From NCBI RefSeq assembly GCF_003012745.1, contig NZ_PXYK01000013.1, positions 1 through 64,000 of the forward strand: DNA of 64,000 nt, in the 5' to 3' direction. The notes below the pieces were generated by a model that was given only the letters and a program-made list of their open reading frames with translations, was not told the origin of the DNA and searched no databases. Below, in pieces: positions 31,353 through 39,956 of the stretch. Origin of the DNA: Kumtagia ephedrae (lineage in GTDB: Bacteria; Pseudomonadota; Alphaproteobacteria; Rhizobiales; Rhizobiaceae). The stretch's first letter is position 1. Each line of letters begins with the position of its first letter. The position numbers and the translations under genes were made by a program.

Positions 31353-31880
31353 ATGAACCAGCTCGACAGCCTCGTCATCAGAGCAGCGCAGCCTGCGGAT
31401 GCGGAGCTTTTGCCCGAAATCGAACGGTCGGCGGGGCAGGCCTTTCTCGACGTGCCCGGTCTCGCCTGGATCGCTGAAGACGAGGTTCAGCCGCCCGCCC
31501 GCCATCTGGAACTGGTTGCCGGCGGTCATTCCTGGGTCGCAACTGATGGGAAGGCGCTTGTCGGCTTCCTGAGCGCCGAACGGCTCGACGACACGCTGCA
31601 CATCTGGGAACTGGCCGTGGCGCATGGGTTTCAGGGCCGGGGCATCGGCCGCGCCCTGCTTGCGCACGCCATCGACGTCGCGCGGCGCCGGAAGCTGGCG
31701 GCCGTCACGCTGACCACCTTCCGCGACGTCCGCTGGAACGAGCCGTTCTACCGCAAGCTCGGCTTCCGGACGCTGGATGCCGGCGCCACCCCCGCCCGCC
31801 TCCAGGCGATCCTCGATCGGGAATCCGCAAGCGGCCTGCCGCGGGACCGCCGCTGCGCGATGCTGCTCGCCCTCCGCTAG
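31353..31880 (+). CDS. GNAT-family N-acetyltransferase
   Basis: A 175-aa GNAT enzyme. LVIRAAQPADAELLPEIERSAG opens the fold, WELAVAHGFQGRGIGRALLAH (about 90-110) is the acetyl-CoA loop with QGRGIG, and FRDVRWNEPFYRKLGFR (about 126-142) is the C-terminal motif. This arrangement is common in uncharacterised small-molecule or protein N-acetyltransferases; the substrate is unknown. ATG 31353 is chosen because an earlier in-frame ATG at 31281 adds a poorly conserved extension. It is divergent from leuD and convergent with the cyclase gene. Confidence 0.87.
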   Translation: MNQLDSLVIRAAQPADAELLPEIERSAGQAFLDVPGLAWIAEDEVQPPARHLELVAGGHSWVATDGKALVGFLSAERLDDTLHIWELAVAHGFQGRGIGRALLAHAIDVARRRKLAAVTLTTFRDVRWNEPFYRKLGFRTLDAGATPARLQAILDRESASGLPRDRRCAMLLALR

Positions 31881-31927
31881 CCGGCTGTCCACCACGGCGC
31901 CGTCCACGTCCGCCGGCTGTCATACGC

Positions 31928-32611
31928 CTACGAATAGGTCTGCGGCGACTTTTTATACGCCTCCTCGCAGCGCGGCGAACAGAACCACGGCCCGTCCGGC
32001 GGAGCCCGCCGATAGGACGCGTAGGGTGCATGCATCTTGCACACCGGATCGATCCAGGCCGGATCGGGCGAGGGGGCAAGCTCGATCTCGTAGAGCGGGA
32101 CTTCGGCGGCCAGCGACCGCAGCGCCGTCGAGCCGAGATCGCGGACCGATATGCCCCTCGCCTCGGCGATCTCGGCAACCGGCTGTGTCGCGAGCAGCTG
32201 GCCGGGGGCGGCCAGCGCCGCAATGCGTGCCGCGATGTTCACGGTCGAGCCGAAGAGATCGCCCGCCCTGCGGATGACCGGACCATGGTTCAGCGCCGCC
32301 CGCGTCAGCGGCAGTCGCGGTTCCTTCCGGCAGGCCGGCAGCAGCCTTCCAAGCGCCTGGATCGCGCTTTCCGGATCGGCAAACGACAGCATCGCCTCGT
32401 CGCCGATCCATTTGATCGGAGGGCCGCCGAGCGCCTCGCCGACCATGGCCTCGAATATCTCCAGCACGTCGATCGCGGCTGCGTCCCCGTAGACGTCGGC
32501 GATGGCGCTGAAGCCCGCGAGGTCGATGAACGCAACAGTGGCCGATGCGCCGGCGGAACTCTGGGTCGGACTGTCGGTTGTTCTATGCATCGCCAAACGA
32601 TTTAGCGCCAT
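31928..32611 (-). CDS. class III nucleotidyl cyclase domain fused to a C-terminal YHS domain
   Basis: A 227-aa soluble fusion. The N-terminal cyclase domain (about residues 22-180) shows the metal-binding VAFIDLAGFS (D30), KWIGDEAMLSF (K67 to D71) and GDLFGSTVNIAARI (118-131), all needed for catalysis of cAMP or cGMP synthesis. The C-terminus (about 187-227, DPVCKMHAPYASY...WFCSPRCEEAYKKSP) is a YHS domain with C191, C211 and C215, a likely metal site. It has no membrane segment. A metal- or redox-tuned cyclase is a reasonable inference. The start may instead be ATG 32590. Confidence 0.87.
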   Translation of the reverse strand: MALNRLAMHRTTDSPTQSSAGASATVAFIDLAGFSAIADVYGDAAAIDVLEIFEAMVGEALGGPPIKWIGDEAMLSFADPESAIQALGRLLPACRKEPRLPLTRAALNHGPVIRRAGDLFGSTVNIAARIAALAAPGQLLATQPVAEIAEARGISVRDLGSTALRSLAAEVPLYEIELAPSPDPAWIDPVCKMHAPYASYRRAPPDGPWFCSPRCEEAYKKSPQTYS

Positions 32612-32644
32612 TGTACGGTTTTTCGAATCCCGGCGCCCCGGCCC

Positions 32645-33109
32645 TCACCCCGGTCCGGCACCCTCCGCCGCATACTCCTCAGCCATCGCCATGAAGCGGT
32701 CGTTGTCGGGCAAGGTTTCGTAGCTGTAGCGCGCCGGGGTCTTCGCCCATGCAAGGCCCTCGCTGGTGTACAGTTCGACGAAGGGCATGAACCACTGGTG
32801 CTCGTCGAGCATCGTCGGACGCAAATTGACCAGCCAGTCGAGGCCTTCCGGCCGGGTGAACATCCAGCTCTTGCAGAACGGGCAGAAGAAGTGTTGCGAC
32901 GCGCCCTGCAGGCCGCCCCGCACCGGCTCGCCCAGGGTGACCGAAAATCCTTCCGCCGGAACGGCGAGCGACAGCGAATAGGCGCTCGCCGTCATTCGCT
33001 GGCAGCCGCTGCAGTGGCAGGCGGAGGCCAGCAGCGGCGGCGCGCTCACCTCGATGCGGCAGCGGCCGCAGCGGCAGCCGCCGGCCCAGGGCAGTTTCCA
33101 GTCGCGCAT
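32645..33109 (-). CDS. GFA-family (glutathione-dependent formaldehyde-activating-like) protein
   Basis: A 154-aa zinc-binding protein. The cysteine pattern is complete: C12, C14 and C17 in GGCRCGRC; C31, C33 and C36 in ACHCSGCQ; C76 and C79 in FFCPFCKSW. Gfa was named for glutathione-formaldehyde condensation, but most family members, probably this one included, have unknown substrates. It lies 33 bases upstream of the cyclase-YHS gene on the same strand, so the two may be co-transcribed; both bind metal through cysteines. Confidence 0.88.
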   Translation of the reverse strand: MRDWKLPWAGGCRCGRCRIEVSAPPLLASACHCSGCQRMTASAYSLSLAVPAEGFSVTLGEPVRGGLQGASQHFFCPFCKSWMFTRPEGLDWLVNLRPTMLDEHQWFMPFVELYTSEGLAWAKTPARYSYETLPDNDRFMAMAEEYAAEGAGPG

Positions 33110-33294
33110 GGCGGGCCTCCTCCGTAGGCTTCAGGATAAGGAAAGTCGGTGCATGGCGAAAGCGGCATGTCGGCGCGGGCCTCGCCGGAGCCGCCTCCGC
33201 GGATCGCGGATAGATCGCTTTGCCGGTGCCGCAGGGCTGTCCCCGCCGGTCCGAAGCGCTATCATGACCGAAAATCGCAACCCGAGGAGAGATC

Positions 33295-33591
33295 ATGGCA
33301 CGGGAAAAGCTCGACGAAGCGGCGGTCCGCCAGGCGCTGGCCGGACTGGAGGGCTGGACGCTCGCGGCGGACGGCGCTGCGATCAACCGCACGTTCGTCT
33401 TCAGGAACTTCAGCGAGGCCTTCGCCTTCATGACGCGCACGGCGCTCGCCGCCGAAAAGCTCGACCATCACCCCGACTGGTCGAATGTCTACAAGACTGT
33501 CGAGGTGAAGCTGAACACCCACGATGCCGGCGGGCTGACGGCGCTCGACTTCGAGTTGGCCAGGAAGATGGACCGTTTCGCAGCCGGCTGA
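33295..33591 (+). CDS. pterin-4a-carbinolamine dehydratase
   Basis: A 98-aa PCD/DCoH protein, dehydrating 4a-hydroxytetrahydropterin after aromatic amino-acid hydroxylases. The active-site motif [21 protein letters not shown] (about residues 51-71) includes the two catalytic histidines and the Asp-Trp. Length is standard. CGAGGAGAGATC gives a strong ribosome site before ATG 33295. No phenylalanine hydroxylase is nearby, so it may act more generally. It is followed 64 bases later by a DUF1232 gene. Confidence 0.95.
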   Translation: MAREKLDEAAVRQALAGLEGWTLAADGAAINRTFVFRNFSEAFAFMTRTALAAEKLDHHPDWSNVYKTVEVKLNTHDAGGLTALDFELARKMDRFAAG

Positions 33592-33655
33592 CGCAAAAGC
33601 CCTTGCAGGGCGGGCAGTGCTTTCCCACATCTTTCGGGGAAGGGAGAAAGCGCAG

Positions 33656-34000
33656 ATGGCGACGTTGAACAGCCAGGATGGAATAGCCCAGGAGCAGACG
33701 GTACGCGAAAAGTTCTGGCAGACCGCCAGGAAGGCGGCCGCGCAGGTTCCGTTCATGGACGAGGTGGTCGCCGGCTACTATTGCGCCATGGACAAGGAAA
33801 CCCCGCTCAAGACCAAGGGCATCCTGTTCGCGGCGCTGGCTTACTTCGTGCTGCCCGCCGACACCATCCCCGACGTCTTCTTCGGCCTGGGCTTCACCGA
33901 CGACATCGCCGTGCTGACGGCGGCCTTGGCGGCGGTCCGCGCCCAGCTGAAGCCGGCGCACCGGCTCGCCGCCCGCGAGACCCTGCACAACATTTCGTGA
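33656..34000 (+). CDS. DUF1232 (YkvA-like) membrane protein
   Basis: A 114-aa protein. The conserved DUF1232 core KTKGILFAALAYFVLPADTIPD (about residues 53-74) followed by GFTDDIAVLTAALAAVR (about 80-96) forms two short membrane helices with the typical LPxDxIPD turn. The N-terminal 50 residues are soluble and helical (REKFWQTARKAAAQVPF). Function is unknown across the family. ATG 33656 has AAGGGAGAAAG just upstream; an in-frame ATG at 33617 is less likely. Confidence 0.9.
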   Translation: MATLNSQDGIAQEQTVREKFWQTARKAAAQVPFMDEVVAGYYCAMDKETPLKTKGILFAALAYFVLPADTIPDVFFGLGFTDDIAVLTAALAAVRAQLKPAHRLAARETLHNIS

Positions 34001-34324
34001 TTTTCCTCTGCCGTCGACGGAATTTGCGCCGGAAGGCGGCGGCTTCCGGCGATGCTCCGTGTCACGGCAGCCGGCCGCGGTCACAAGCAGGCGCAAAAAG
34101 TCAAACTGCTGCCGTTTTTGTTGTCTTGAACCTGCCCAGGGACAAAAACGGAACCTGCAAAGGGTCCGGAACAAGGTTGGCGGTGGTGCTGGATGGCGAG
34201 GGCCGTTTTTCGCGGACGTTCACCATTTCGTAACCCTGACTAATTCAAAATTAAACGAACGGGCCGGGCTGCAAAACCCGGCCTGCTCCCGCAATTCCAG
34301 CGGAATGAACAAGACGGTGAAAAG
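34001..34324. other. Intergenic region with no gene seen
   Basis: This 324-base stretch between the DUF1232 and IalB genes has no credible reading frame. It includes a hairpin GCCGGAAG...CTTCCGGC just after the upstream stop, without a T-tract, and another with GGCCGGG (34262-34268) pairing CCCGGCC (34277-34283) in the leader of the downstream gene. The AT-rich segment around 34230-34255 is a likely promoter. I see nothing else. Confidence 0.5.
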
Positions 34325-34828
34325 ATGCGCGGATTGATAGCAGCGGTTTCGGGCCTGATCCTTGTCGCGGGTGCGATGCCGGCCCTTGCCCAGTCGGCCA
34401 CCAAGATCGGCCAGCACAATGCATGGGGCACCTACAGCTATCAGGCCGGCAACGGCAAGGTCTGCTACGTGCTGACCGTGCCGACGGAGAAGCAGCCGCC
34501 CTCGCTCGATCACGGCGACATCTTCTTCTTCGTCAGCCAGCGTCCCGGCCAGCAGGTGAGCTATGAGCCGCAGTTCATCGCCTCCTACAATTTCCAGGAG
34601 AACTCCAAGGTTCAGGTGACGGTCGGCAGCAAGACCTTCTCAATGTTCACCAAAGGCAAGTCGGCCTGGGTGGAGAACGCCGCCGAGGAGCCGGCGCTGA
34701 TCGCCGCCATGAGAGGCGGCGCCGACATGAAGGTCGCGGCCAAGTCGGGGCGCGGCAACGCCACCGGCTACACCTTCTCGCTCAAGGGCATCTCGGCGGC
34801 GCTGTCGTCGATCGCCAACTGCAAGTAG
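34325..34828 (+). CDS. invasion-associated locus B (IalB) family protein
   Basis: A 167-aa secreted protein with signal peptide MRGLIAAVSGLILVAGAMPALAQ. An IalB domain follows: INxxW-type GQHNAWGTYSYQAGNGKVCYV, SFxxKTF-like VTVGSKTFSMFTKGKSAW and the closing ATGYTFSLKGISAALSSIANCK. Two cysteines (in KVCYV and the last NCK) probably pair. IalB homologues are linked to host-cell entry in Bartonella, but in rhizobia and free-living relatives the role is not established. GACGGTGAAAAG precedes the ATG. Confidence 0.9.
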   Translation: MRGLIAAVSGLILVAGAMPALAQSATKIGQHNAWGTYSYQAGNGKVCYVLTVPTEKQPPSLDHGDIFFFVSQRPGQQVSYEPQFIASYNFQENSKVQVTVGSKTFSMFTKGKSAWVENAAEEPALIAAMRGGADMKVAAKSGRGNATGYTFSLKGISAALSSIANCK

Positions 34829-35029
34829 GAGACAGCTTGCGGCCGGAAGAGATCGATCCGGCGATCCTCCACGCCGTCGCGTCCTGCTGGCAAAGGTAGG
34901 CGACCTGAAGCGGTGATCTGGCGAGGCGGGCGGTGACGATGCGGGCAGGCCGTGACGCGGGCCGCCGGCCGTGCTATGGGCGCGGCGGATCGCTTTGAAT
35001 TTTCTTCGGCATCCCCATATAGGCTTGCC

Positions 35030-36262
35030 ATGACGCTCACCCTCGATCTCACCGCGCCGGAACGGCGCGACACACTCCGCACCCGCCCGGCACTTGCCGA
35101 AAAGCCGTCGCTGGTCGGGCTGACGCGCGCCGAGATGGCCGAGGCGCTGGTCGCCGCCGGCATCGTTCCGGAGCGGCAGGCCAGGATGCGCGTGCAGCAG
35201 CTCTGGCACTGGCTCTATGTGCGCGGCGTCTCCGACTTCGCCGACATGTTCAACATCTCCAAGGAGCTGCGCGCGACGCTCGCCCGGCACTTCACCATCG
35301 CCCGGCCTGAGATCGTCGAGGAGCAGATCTCCAACGACGGCACCCGCAAGTGGCTGTTCCGCTTCCCGCCGCGCGGCGCCGGCCGGCCGGTCGAGATCGA
35401 GACCGTCTACATACCCGAGGAAGGCCGCGGCACGCTCTGCATCTCCAGCCAGGTCGGCTGCACGCTGACCTGCTCCTTCTGCCACACCGGCACGCAGAAG
35501 CTGGTGCGCAACCTCACTGCCGAGGAGATCCTGGCGCAGCTGCTGACGGCCCGCGACCGGCTGGGCGACTTCCCCGACCGCGACACGCCGGACGGCGCCA
35601 TCGTGCCGGCGGAAGGCCGCAAGATCTCCAACATCGTCATGATGGGCATGGGCGAGCCGCTCTACAATTTCGAGGCGGTGAAGAAGGCGCTGCTGATCGC
35701 GTCGGACGGTGACGGTCTGTCGCTGTCGAAGCGCCGCATCACGCTGTCGACCTCCGGCGTCGTGCCGGAGATCGCCCGCACCGGCGCCGAGATCGGCGTG
35801 ATGCTGGCGATCTCGCTGCACGCCACCAATGACGACCTGCGCGACCTGCTGGTGCCGATCAACAAGAAATACCCGCTGAAGGAGCTGATGGCGGCCTGCC
35901 GCGCCTATCCCGGTCTGTCCAACGCGCGGCGCATCACCTTCGAATATGTGATGCTGAAGGACGTCAACGATTCGCTCGACGACGCCCGCGCGCTGGTGTA
36001 TCTGCTCAAGGGCATTCCGGCCAAGATCAACCTGATCCCGTTCAACCCGTGGCCGGGCACCAACTACCAGTGCTCCGACTGGGAGACGATCGAGCGTTTC
36101 GCCGACTTCATCAACAATGCCGGCTACGCCTCGCCGATCCGCACGCCGCGCGGCCGCGACATCCTCGCCGCCTGCGGCCAGCTCAAGTCCGAATCGGAGC
36201 GGATGAAGAAGACCGAGCGGCTGGCGCTGGAGGCGATGATGATCGCCGGCCACGGCGACTAA
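35030..36262 (+). CDS. rlmN: dual-specificity RNA methyltransferase RlmN
   Basis: RlmN is a radical-SAM enzyme making m2A2503 in 23S rRNA and m2A37 in some tRNAs. The 410-aa protein has the cluster cysteines C144, C148 and C151 in [25 protein letters not shown] (SAM binding), [26 protein letters not shown], and the methyl-carrying Cys in [18 protein letters not shown] 35030 begins at the conserved N-terminal domain. It is followed 10 bases later by a membrane protein gene. Confidence 0.96.
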   Translation: MTLTLDLTAPERRDTLRTRPALAEKPSLVGLTRAEMAEALVAAGIVPERQARMRVQQLWHWLYVRGVSDFADMFNISKELRATLARHFTIARPEIVEEQISNDGTRKWLFRFPPRGAGRPVEIETVYIPEEGRGTLCISSQVGCTLTCSFCHTGTQKLVRNLTAEEILAQLLTARDRLGDFPDRDTPDGAIVPAEGRKISNIVMMGMGEPLYNFEAVKKALLIASDGDGLSLSKRRITLSTSGVVPEIARTGAEIGVMLAISLHATNDDLRDLLVPINKKYPLKELMAACRAYPGLSNARRITFEYVMLKDVNDSLDDARALVYLLKGIPAKINLIPFNPWPGTNYQCSDWETIERFADFINNAGYASPIRTPRGRDILAACGQLKSESERMKKTERLALEAMMIAGHGD

Positions 36263-36272
36263 GCGCGGCTCC

Positions 36273-36755
36273 TTGGCGAGCGTCCTCACTCTCCTGCTGC
36301 GCCTTCTGGTGATGGTGGTCGGCTATGCCGCCGCCAGCCTGGCGGCGAGCGCCTTCCTGCATCTCACCGTCCTCGGCGCGCAGGGCTTCACCGCCGAGGA
36401 GGCGCATTGGGTTGCGCTCGGCTCGATCTATTTCTCGATTCCATTCGTCGCCCTGTTCGTCGCCTACTACGCCTTCCTGCCAGCGGCGGTGGCGGTCGTG
36501 CTCGCCGAATATGTCGGCCGGCGCGACTGGCTCACCTACGCGCTCGCCGGCGCGGCCGTAGGCCTCGCAGCCGCCGGCATGCTCTGGCAGTCGGGCGCGA
36601 CGGTCGTCGATCGCGACGCTACCGACCTCACGGCCAATCCGATGCTGGCCGGCCCGCGTCTTCTGGCGCTGCTGATCGGCGCCGGCATCTGCGGAGGGCT
36701 GGGCTACTGGCTCATCGCCGGACGCTCCGCCGGCGGCTGGCGGGCCGGCACCTGA
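36273..36755 (+). CDS. Four-helix membrane protein downstream of rlmN
   Basis: A 160-aa integral membrane protein. Hydrophobic helices lie near residues 5-30, 50-78, 88-105 and 128-148, with polar loops that carry RRDW and DRDATDLTANP. The start is a TTG 10 bases after the rlmN stop. I recall similar genes after rlmN in other rhizobia, so it is probably a true operon partner rather than a chance frame. No function is known. GC and codon use match the flanking genes. Confidence 0.75.
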   Translation: MASVLTLLLRLLVMVVGYAAASLAASAFLHLTVLGAQGFTAEEAHWVALGSIYFSIPFVALFVAYYAFLPAAVAVVLAEYVGRRDWLTYALAGAAVGLAAAGMLWQSGATVVDRDATDLTANPMLAGPRLLALLIGAGICGGLGYWLIAGRSAGGWRAGT

Positions 36756-36792
36756 ACCGCGCCGGCGCCGGAACCCGTTCGACCGCCGACGA

Positions 36793-37593
36793 TCAGCTAT
36801 TGCTCAGAATGACGTGGCGATAGCCCCGTTCTATCAGCAATCCCAGAGCCAGCACGACGCTGGAAAAGATCAGCACGTAGGACTTGTCCAGCAGCGGGTC
36901 GTAGGTGACGTAGGTCGCCGTGCGCAGCCACTCGACGCAATGCAGAACCGGATTCCACCAGATGATGGCTTGCACCCAGGGTGGCATGAGGATGGGGACG
37001 TAGAAAATCCCCGAGAGAAACAGCATCGGCAACCGGATCAGCGGCCATATGCGCTCCCAGGTCGCCGACAGCGCCGCCATCACCGCGTTGAACACACCCA
37101 TGCTGGCGGAAAGCAGCACGAGCGCGGACGTCGCCTCGAAGAACCGGTCGAAGTGCACGATCACCTTCTGCTCGGACCATGCCGCGAGCAACCCGAAAAA
37201 GATCACCCAGACGACGAACATCACCATCGTCTCGAGGCATATCCGCGCCGCGATGATGTCGAACGGCTTCACCGGCGGATAGGCGAGCAAGGCGCGGTTG
37301 GCCGTCAGGGACGCCTGCGCCCGCGTCGCGATCGAACTGAAGGTTCTGAACACCAGAATGCCGGTCAGGAGGAACAGCGCCATGTTCTGGCCGAAGGGAA
37401 CGCGCGTTTCCAGAAAGAAGCGCAGCATCAGGAATCCGGCCAAAAAGAGGATCGGCTCCAGAAGCACCCAGACCAGGCCGAACCGGTTGCGACCGAAGCG
37501 CGTCTTGATGTCGCGCAGGATCATGGCCGTGATGACCCGGCTCATGCCGCCGATCTGCGTGGCCCAGGTGTTGGTTCTGACAAGGTCCTGCAT
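36793..37593 (-). CDS. ABC-2 type (capsule/polysaccharide export) permease, orphan
   Basis: A 266-aa KpsM-like inner-membrane permease of ABC-2 exporters. It has six predicted helices and the conserved RDIKTRFGRNRFGLVWVLLEPI near residues 26-47, a cytoplasmic coupling segment, and WNPVLHCVEWLRTATY (about 220-235). KpsM-type permeases need an ATPase (KpsT-like), but none is adjacent on either side. The start is taken at ATG 37593; a TTG 21 bases upstream would add seven residues. Substrate is unknown. Confidence 0.87.
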   Translation of the reverse strand: MQDLVRTNTWATQIGGMSRVITAMILRDIKTRFGRNRFGLVWVLLEPILFLAGFLMLRFFLETRVPFGQNMALFLLTGILVFRTFSSIATRAQASLTANRALLAYPPVKPFDIIAARICLETMVMFVVWVIFFGLLAAWSEQKVIVHFDRFFEATSALVLLSASMGVFNAVMAALSATWERIWPLIRLPMLFLSGIFYVPILMPPWVQAIIWWNPVLHCVEWLRTATYVTYDPLLDKSYVLIFSSVVLALGLLIERGYRHVILSNS

Positions 37594-37901
37594 GCGGAGT
37601 GATACTGATCGCAATTCGGTCTATTTGATGGTGGCTGAGCGGCCTGCCGGGCGACCTCTATCAGACTCGGCCGCCCTCTCAAAGACCCCGTGTTCCCGCG
37701 GGGTTCGGCAGGTCGACCTCCGAGCCATGGCACCGGCGCACACGGGCCGGCAAGGGCCCGCATCGAACGACAGACGAAAACAGTCCTTTGAGCCCGGCGC
37801 CAATCGCATTAAAAGGCCGGTCGAGGATTGCCGGTTTCCGGAGACGGAACGAAAGCGCACAACCGGCATCGAGCGCGATTCGGCAAAAGAGGACGATCCC
37901 C
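37594..37901. other. Divergent intergenic region
   Basis: The 308 bases between the ABC-2 permease and the transaldolase-like gene hold no credible gene. Short hairpin-prone GC blocks occur (for example CCCCGTGTTCCCGCGGGG near 37684), but I see no clear riboswitch or consensus promoter. It must contain both divergent promoters. Confidence 0.5.
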
Positions 37902-38555
37902 ATGAAATTCTTCGTCGACACGGCGGACGTGAAGGAAATCCGCGAACTCAACGATCTCGGCCTGCTGGACGGCGTCACCACCAATCCCTCGCTGATCCTG
38001 AAGGCCGGCCGCAACATCGCCGAGGTCACCAAGGAGATCTGCGATATCGTCGACGGCCCGGTCTCGGCCGAGGTCACCGCCATCGAATATTCGGAGATGA
38101 TGCGGGAAGCCAAGGCGCTCGCCAAGATCGCCGACAATGTCTGCATCAAGGTGCCGCTGACGCTGGACGGGCTGAAGGCCTGCAAGGCGATCACTTCGGA
38201 GGGCCGGCAGGTCAACGTCACCCTTTGCTTCTCCGCGACCCAGGCGCTGCTCGCCGCCAAGGCTGGCGCGACCTTCATCTCGCCCTTCATCGGCCGCCTC
38301 GACGACACCGGCATCGACGGCATGGAGCTGATCGCCGAGATCCGCACCATCTACGACAACTACGATTTCAAGACCGAGATCCTGGCGGCCTCGATCCGCA
38401 CGGTGAACCACGTCAAGCAGGCCGCGATCATCGGCGCCGACGTGGCGACGGTGCCGCCGGCGACGCTGAAGGCGCTGGTCAAGCACCCGCTGACCGACAA
38501 GGGGCTGGAGCAGTTCCTCGCCGACTGGGCCAAGACCGGCCAGCAGATCGGCTGA
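37902..38555 (+). CDS. fsa: transaldolase / fructose-6-phosphate aldolase family protein
   Basis: A 217-aa small (TalC/FSA) class I aldolase. [18 protein letters not shown] is the family N-terminus, [13 protein letters not shown] (residues 25-37) is conserved, and the Schiff-base lysine lies in [13 protein letters not shown] (Lys near residue 86). [11 protein letters not shown] and [12 protein letters not shown] are further signatures. The family includes true transaldolases and fructose-6-phosphate aldolases; which one cannot be said from sequence reading alone. It has an AAAGAGGA ribosome site and its own terminator. Confidence 0.93.
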   Translation: MKFFVDTADVKEIRELNDLGLLDGVTTNPSLILKAGRNIAEVTKEICDIVDGPVSAEVTAIEYSEMMREAKALAKIADNVCIKVPLTLDGLKACKAITSEGRQVNVTLCFSATQALLAAKAGATFISPFIGRLDDTGIDGMELIAEIRTIYDNYDFKTEILAASIRTVNHVKQAAIIGADVATVPPATLKALVKHPLTDKGLEQFLADWAKTGQQIG

Positions 38556-38596
38556 CGCAGCCGGCCTTCCGCCGGACTGATCCGGGGAGATGCGGC

Positions 38597-38624
38597 AAGG
38601 GCCGGCGGCGACGCTGGCCCTTTT
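38597..38624 (+). terminator. Intrinsic terminator of the transaldolase-like gene
   Basis: AAGGGCCGGCG (38597-38607) pairs with CGCTGGCCCTT (38612-38622), with one G/T mismatch position, and is followed by TTTT. It lies about 40 bases after the stop. Confidence 0.8.
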
Positions 38625-38761
38625 CCGTGGAGGCGCTGCCGGGCCGTGGCCGAGGGCCGGGCATCCGCGCCGGCGATGCCTGGCCAATTGCCGGACACGC
38701 CCGGATATTGCGCCCGGCCGCCGCCATGTCCTAAACCGCGTCGTTCAGCGAAGGCGGCGAC

Positions 38762-39670
38762 ATGATTGAGCTCTGGATCCCGATCACCATCGGCGCCGCC
38801 TTCCTGCAGAACCTGCGCTCGGCGTTCCAGAAGCATCTCAAGGGCGTGATGGGCACCACCGGCGCCACCTTCGTGCGCTTCGGCTTCGGCGTTCCCTTCG
38901 CGCTGGCCTTCGTGGCCTTGCTGCATTTCGGTCGCGGCGATCCGCTGCCGGCGGCGAACCAGGAATTCCTCGTCTGGGCGGCCGTCGGCGGGCTGGCGCA
39001 GATCGCGGCGACCTTCCTGCTGGTGCACCTGTTCTCGTTCCGCAACTTCGCCGTCGGCACCGCCTACTCTCGCACGGAGCCGGCGCAGGCGGCGTTGTTC
39101 GGCCTGCTCTTCCTGGGCGAAGGCGTGACGCCGGGCGCGCTGACGGCCATCGGCATCAGCGTTTTCGGCGTCATGCTGATCTCGGTCGCGCATGTGTCGA
39201 TCACCGCCCGCTCGCTGGTGACCTCGATGTTTGCCCGCAACGCCCTGATCGGTCTGGCCTCGGGCACGGCCTTCGGCATATCGGCCGTCGCCTATCGCGC
39301 CGCCTCGCTGGCGCTGGGCGGGCCGAACTTCCTGATGCAGGCGGCCTATACGCTGAGCGTCGTGATCGTGCTGCAGACGGTCGTCATGCTCGTCTGGATG
39401 GTCTGGCGCGAGCGAGCCGAGTTCGGCCGCATAGCCAGGGCGTGGAAACCGTCGCTGTTCGTCGGGCTGGTCGGCGCCTCGGCCTCCTTCGGCTGGTTCG
39501 CCGCCATGACCCTGCAGCAGGCGGCGGTCGTCAAGGCGCTGGCCCAGGTCGAGATGATCTTCACCTTCGCCTCCTCGGTCTTCTTCTTCCGCGAGAAGAT
39601 CAACCGGCTGGAAGTCGCCGGCTGCGTGCTGATCGTTTGCGGAATCTTAACCTTGCTTGCGATCGGCTGA
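38762..39670 (+). CDS. DMT-superfamily (EamA) transporter
   Basis: A 302-aa ten-helix transporter of the drug/metabolite family. Two EamA repeats are visible: the first half ends TAYSRTEPAQAALFGLLFLGEGVTP, the second ends VVKALAQVEMIFTFASSVFFFREKINRLEVAGCVLIVCGI. The conserved glutamates before each hydrophobic hairpin are present. Substrates range from amino acids to purines; none can be assigned. The ATG follows AAGGCGGCGAC. It is followed 112 bases later by the Tat-like small gene. Confidence 0.9.
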   Translation: MIELWIPITIGAAFLQNLRSAFQKHLKGVMGTTGATFVRFGFGVPFALAFVALLHFGRGDPLPAANQEFLVWAAVGGLAQIAATFLLVHLFSFRNFAVGTAYSRTEPAQAALFGLLFLGEGVTPGALTAIGISVFGVMLISVAHVSITARSLVTSMFARNALIGLASGTAFGISAVAYRAASLALGGPNFLMQAAYTLSVVIVLQTVVMLVWMVWRERAEFGRIARAWKPSLFVGLVGASASFGWFAAMTLQQAAVVKALAQVEMIFTFASSVFFFREKINRLEVAGCVLIVCGILTLLAIG

Positions 39671-39782
39671 GCCGGCCAGCCGCCGGACCCCATGATCTGG
39701 CACGGCTTTCGCTTTTTCTTCAGCAAGTGTCCCGCCTTGTAGAAGAGACACCACGACCATCGAACCTCGTGGGAAAGAGATC

Positions 39783-39956
39783 ATGAGCCCCCAACAGACT
39801 TCTCCCAAGGTGAAGCGCCGCACTGTGCTTCAGGTGCTTCTGTCCATACCTGCCCTCGCGCTCTTCCGCGAGCATGCCGTGCCGGCCGCGGAGCCGCCCG
39901 CGGACGAATTCGTCGAGATCAATGGCTGGATCCTGAAGAGGAGCGACCTGGCATGA
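39783..39956 (+). CDS. 57-aa Tat-signal-like peptide preceding a GMC oxidoreductase
   Basis: A short 57-aa gene that falls below common cut-offs. KVKRRTVLQVLLSIPALAL (residues 9-27) looks like a twin-arginine signal: paired Arg, then a moderately hydrophobic core. The mature part is only about 28 residues (EPPADEFVEINGWILKRSDLA). The stop overlaps the GMC start in ATGA. In several GMC dehydrogenases (fructose or gluconate dehydrogenase type) a small Tat-bearing subunit carries the catalytic flavoprotein out by hitch-hiking. That role is inferred here from position and signal only. Confidence 0.75.
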   Translation: MSPQQTSPKVKRRTVLQVLLSIPALALFREHAVPAAEPPADEFVEINGWILKRSDLA

